Assembly (NCBI GenBank): GCA_946545145.1
Contig: CAMNNG010000075.1
Span: forward strand, 1 to 5,842
Direction of reading: 5' to 3'
DNA from: an uncultured Bacillota bacterium
GTDB taxonomy: Bacteria; Bacillota; Clostridia; Peptostreptococcales; Anaerovoracaceae
Length of the DNA stretch: 5,842 nt
Below the pieces are notes generated by a model that was not told the origin of the DNA, did no database searches, and saw nothing but the letters and a program-made list of their open reading frames with translations. The translations under genes and the position numbers were made by a program. Below are positions 5,779 to 5,842 of this stretch, piece after piece (positions within the stretch are counted from its first letter, which is position 1; every line of letters begins with the position of its first letter).

Positions 5779-5842
5779 ATGGCAAAACAGAAGTTTGAAA
5801 GAACAAAGCCGCATATCAACATCGGAACTATCGGTCACGTTG
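5779..5842 (+). CDS. tuf: Elongation factor Tu, N-terminal fragment cut by the window end
   Basis: The first 21 codons read MAKQKFERTKPHIN followed by IGTIGHV, the characteristic EF-Tu N-terminus; the last residues open the GHVDHGKT P-loop, which continues outside the window. EF-Tu is the GTPase that brings aminoacyl-tRNA to the ribosome. The gene sits directly behind tRNA-Thr(GGU), the same neighbour as in the E. coli thrT-tufB arrangement. In many Clostridia a tuf copy is followed by rpmG, secE and nusG; whether that holds here cannot be seen. Confidence 0.96.
   Translation, partial: MAKQKFERTKPHINIGTIGHV

Noticed and set aside
4794..5822. Long minus-strand open frame (342 codons)
   Set aside because: It runs antisense through tuf, the tRNA, the terminator and the cyclase gene, its product has no recognisable family features, and the plus-strand genes are certain.

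Overview
The window looks like a chromosomal segment of a Gram-positive bacterium, most likely a member of the Clostridia (Bacillota). The indications are a lipobox-type lipoprotein, strong AGGAGG-type ribosome binding sites, sigma-A-type promoters, heavy use of AGA/AGG arginine and ATA isoleucine codons, base composition that looks roughly balanced by eye, and an EF-Tu start typical of that group. No taxon below class can be supported from the sequence alone.

Left part (1-1156): the window opens inside the 3' end of a gene whose last 44 codons encode a striking histidine-rich tail (15 His, spaced mostly every second residue). It is followed 37 bases later by a lipoprotein of the siderophore/cobalamin-type substrate-binding family (173-1156). 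The His tail points to metal handling, so the pair probably belongs to a metal or metal-chelate uptake operon that begins outside the window.

Middle (1176-4721): a near-consensus promoter (TTGATA, 17 bp, TATAAT) lies directly after the substrate-binding gene. A 22-base perfect dyad/hairpin begins at the predicted +1. Then come two overlapping genes for half-size ABC transporters, each with a six-helix membrane domain fused to a nucleotide-binding domain, which should form a heterodimer. The fold is the exporter-type (type IV) one, but placement next to a siderophore-type binding protein recalls the IrtAB/YbtPQ class, in which such heterodimers import ferric siderophores. Export of a metallophore or another compound remains possible.

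Right part (4722-5842): a short intergenic stretch with a 15-bp tandem repeat precedes a metal-dependent cyclase-family hydrolase (4827-5501), closed by a clear terminator. A second hairpin follows, then a well-formed promoter, tRNA-Thr(GGU) with encoded CCA, and the first 21 codons of tuf (EF-Tu), which runs out of the window. The tRNA-Thr/tuf end is a housekeeping unit; everything to its left is accessory transport and metabolism.
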